A DNA stretch of 64,000 nt from assembly GCF_019097595.1 (NCBI RefSeq), contig NC_080727.1, positions 6,267,501-6,331,500 on the forward strand. Direction: 5' to 3'. The position numbers were made by a program, and so were the translations under genes. Source of the DNA: Hemibagrus wyckioides (Eukaryota; Chordata; Actinopteri; Siluriformes; Bagridae). Within the stretch, counting starts at the first letter, position 1; every line of letters starts with the position of its first letter. Below the pieces are notes generated by a model. The model made no database searches. It was given only the letters and a program-made list of their open reading frames with translations, and was not told where the DNA came from. Shown one piece after another: positions 61,561 to 64,000 of this stretch.

Positions 61561-63363
61561 CATTTAGTTATTATCATTTGTTTGATTGAAGTGCTATGAC
61601 TGCTGTGTTTAAATGAAGTTATTATTCTATTTTCAATTGAAATACCCGTTAAATACTTGGAATATAACATACAGAGGTTTGACTCTAGGAGTGTCAGACT
61701 TGAGTTTCCTTGATATGAAATTCTCTATTAATTATTGTCTAAGACAAAGAGCACGTCTGTTCCGTAAACAAGCCAGCGATCCGTTTGTTCTTTCATGCCT
61801 CGGCATGGGAAGTCTATACTGCTGCCCATTTCATCAGCCAGCTCACCACCTGCTGTTATCTTACGTCAGTAATTGCATTCTCCATGCTGGGTTTTGATTG
61901 ATATACGCAATATGCATTCTCTCCGTGCATATATTGAATATCGCCGCCGTAGGGAAGGAGAAGTTATTGTCGTCTCGTACAAATCAGATATTCTCAGGTC
62001 CTTTCAGGTGAGTGCTTACATTCGGCCTGGACACTGTTAGTGTTTTGTAAATGATCTGAGGATATGCTGTAATGTTTATCATGAGGCTCTGGATTATTAT
62101 GAGAAAAGAAATGACTAGATATACTTTAATTTTCAGAAGTCCAAGGTTTATTTTTGGCTCTTTTTTTAATTGCATGTCCAAATATCTACAATCTTTCTGC
62201 ACTTCTGTTCTTTTGCTCAATTGCTTCTCATGGGTCAGTTTATCGATCCACAATACACAATTTGGTTTGATACAAAATCTACATATTTCAGCATGGGCTA
62301 GGGTTAGTAATTCGATACTTTGACAGCCATCATGTAAAAATTCCATCAAATAGAATCCATTAAAACCTACAAGCACAAACTCCACTTGTTGCATTAAGAT
62401 GACTTCCACTCTACGGCAGTGATGCCTCTGGATAAATGAAGATAAAAAGCAGAGGCGGCAAACAAAGAGATGGTAATATTCCTCTAACTGCTGCCATCCT
62501 CTCCCAAACACGACTGCAATAAATAAATATCATCGGAAAGACATCTTTTAAATGTCTGCCCCAAGTATTTCCTAATATAGCTTCTTTCCGGCTCTCCTGC
62601 AGCGCTGCTAGAGAGGAAGTCCTTTACATCAGCAGCTTCCAACTGCTTAAAATACCTCTAAGGCTTAATGCTGCAATCGAGTAAACAGTTTAAAACTTTT
62701 TCAGTCTCATTGCTTTTTTTCTACCCCCCCCCCCTTGCCTTATCACTTCCACCGGGGGAGCAACGGCGTCACAGGCAGGCAGAGCGCTGGCTGTAAATCC
62801 TCTGCCTCACACCTTCCACACAGATTGAGTGAGGAAGAGGTGGCAGAGGAGTGACTCCTGGCTAATCACATAGGTGCCTAAAGATGTGGATGTGCCCAGT
62901 GTCGCATGCAAAGGCATGAGAGCATTCCAGAGGAAAAGAGCTTCGTTCTCTGTAATCTTTATGGCAGGGGTTGAACTGAGCGACTACGAAACATAATTTC
63001 ATAAAGACCTTTATAAGTAAGGAGGGTTTTTTGGGATCCTCTGCCAGTTTGAAACGTCTAATACCCCCCACTTTATTAGCAGATAATAGTAAGTCAGGGT
63101 TTTAGAAAAAATAATATGTCTCCATATGTTAGCTGAACTTGCCAGCAGGCTGAGTTATCTTCATATTTTAGAAACAGAAGGAGGGCCATCTGTCTCTGGG
63201 ACAGTGTGACTGTCCTCTGGGTCTATAATGTGCTTCATGGATATTGTGATGTATCTCAGCTTATTCAAAGAAGATAATCCAACAAGTAGGGGATTTAATC
63301 AGCATGCCCCCTGCTTCCTAGTGGAAATGTCTGTCCAGAGTTGGGTGTGACGGAATGAGCTGT

Positions 63364-63396
<33 letters not shown>

Positions 63397-64000
63397 TTTC
63401 TGTGTTTGTGCAGTAATGAGTCGTATCGCATGATGGGTAGCACAATCTTCAGGGCCGTCTGAGTTTGCCTCCTTCTCAAGCAAGCTGTGATAGATGACTG
63501 TGTTTTGTAGTCCCCCTTTTTTTTCTTCTGGTGAAAATAAAGCTAACCCCCCGACTACAGTCGTACTTTTCTGCTGCCTAGAATGTGTGCTAGAACGTTC
63601 AATGCACTCCCAATTCAAAATAACATAGACAACATTCTGAATATGGATGCGTGGCACCAGTTGTCCTCCTACAGCTTTTTGAACATTCCATTCCAGATTT
63701 ACTTCCTCTTTGCATTTAGAATAAGCTCCAGGCTTCTGGGAAGGCTTTTTTTTTGCTAGATTTTGGAGCATGGCTGGGTGGATTTGCTCATTCAGCTATA
63801 AGAGCGTTAGTGAGAGATCAGGCAACGATGTCCCAATGGTGTTCAGTGGTGTTTCAGTCTCTGTGAAGCACACTTGAGTTTCTCCCTTCCAAAATTGGCA
63901 AATCATGTCTTCACAGACCTCAATTTGTGTAGAAGGGCATTGTCATGCTGGAACAGATGTGGACCTCTTAAGATCCAGTGAAGGAAATTGTAATGGAAAA
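61561..64000. other. whrn intron 1, remainder
   Basis: No exon with PDZ-type coding is seen. A poly-C tract is at about 62725 and a (TG)n/(AG)n tract at 63361-63396. The second whrn exon must lie beyond 64000. Confidence 0.5.
63361..63396. repeat. (TG)n(AG)n microsatellite
   Basis: Perfect TG run followed by a short AG run in whrn intron 1. Confidence 0.93.

Overview
The window is vertebrate nuclear DNA, almost certainly from a ray-finned (teleost) fish. The genes are split into many short exons with GT/AG introns. Introns are AT-rich with (TA)n, (GT)n, (ATT)n and (CT)n tracts, and the space between exons is crowded with Tc1-like transposon remnants, tRNA-derived SINEs and a sushi-type Ty3/gypsy chromovirus. 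The very high load of short Tc1 derivatives would fit an otophysan such as a catfish, but that is only a guess. No bacterial-type features are present.

Layout. Positions 289-5272 hold one complete but disabled Ty3/gypsy chromovirus on the minus strand. It has 371-bp LTRs and a GCCTG target duplication, and it sits inside an intron of the next gene. Positions 5868-24379 (+) are the 3' part of a fibrillar collagen gene: 42 Gly-X-Y exons (810 helix residues, 270 triplets) followed by five exons for a short C-propeptide (COLFI). The 5' part lies upstream of the window. This chain is unusual: five obligate glycines are Ala or Ser, it has an 18-bp exon, and the C-propeptide lacks one conserved cysteine. 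Positions about 28080-43315 (+) are man1b1, the ER alpha-1,2-mannosidase I (GH47). It has 13 coding exons, 657 codons, all catalytic residues present, and a putative noncoding first exon near 28.3-28.4 kb. Positions 43316-58100 are intergenic and repeat-rich. Positions 59129-59842 (+) are the first coding exon of whirlin (whrn), covering the HN domain and the start of PDZ1. The rest of the window, to 64000, is whrn intron 1.

The three genes are all on the plus strand and do not form a pathway: extracellular matrix, ER glycoprotein quality control, and stereocilia/photoreceptor scaffold. In human, MAN1B1, WHRN and the fibrillar collagens COL27A1 and COL5A1 are all on chromosome 9q, so the linkage looks like a rearranged piece of an ancestral 9q-type block.

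The most distinctive repeat is a family of twelve copies of a roughly 540-bp Tc1 derivative with TIRs beginning TACACCGATCAGGCATAACA. Most copies keep the helix-turn-helix DNA-binding half of the transposase and have lost the catalytic half. One copy carries a different internal deletion, and one carries a perfect 17-bp-arm hairpin.
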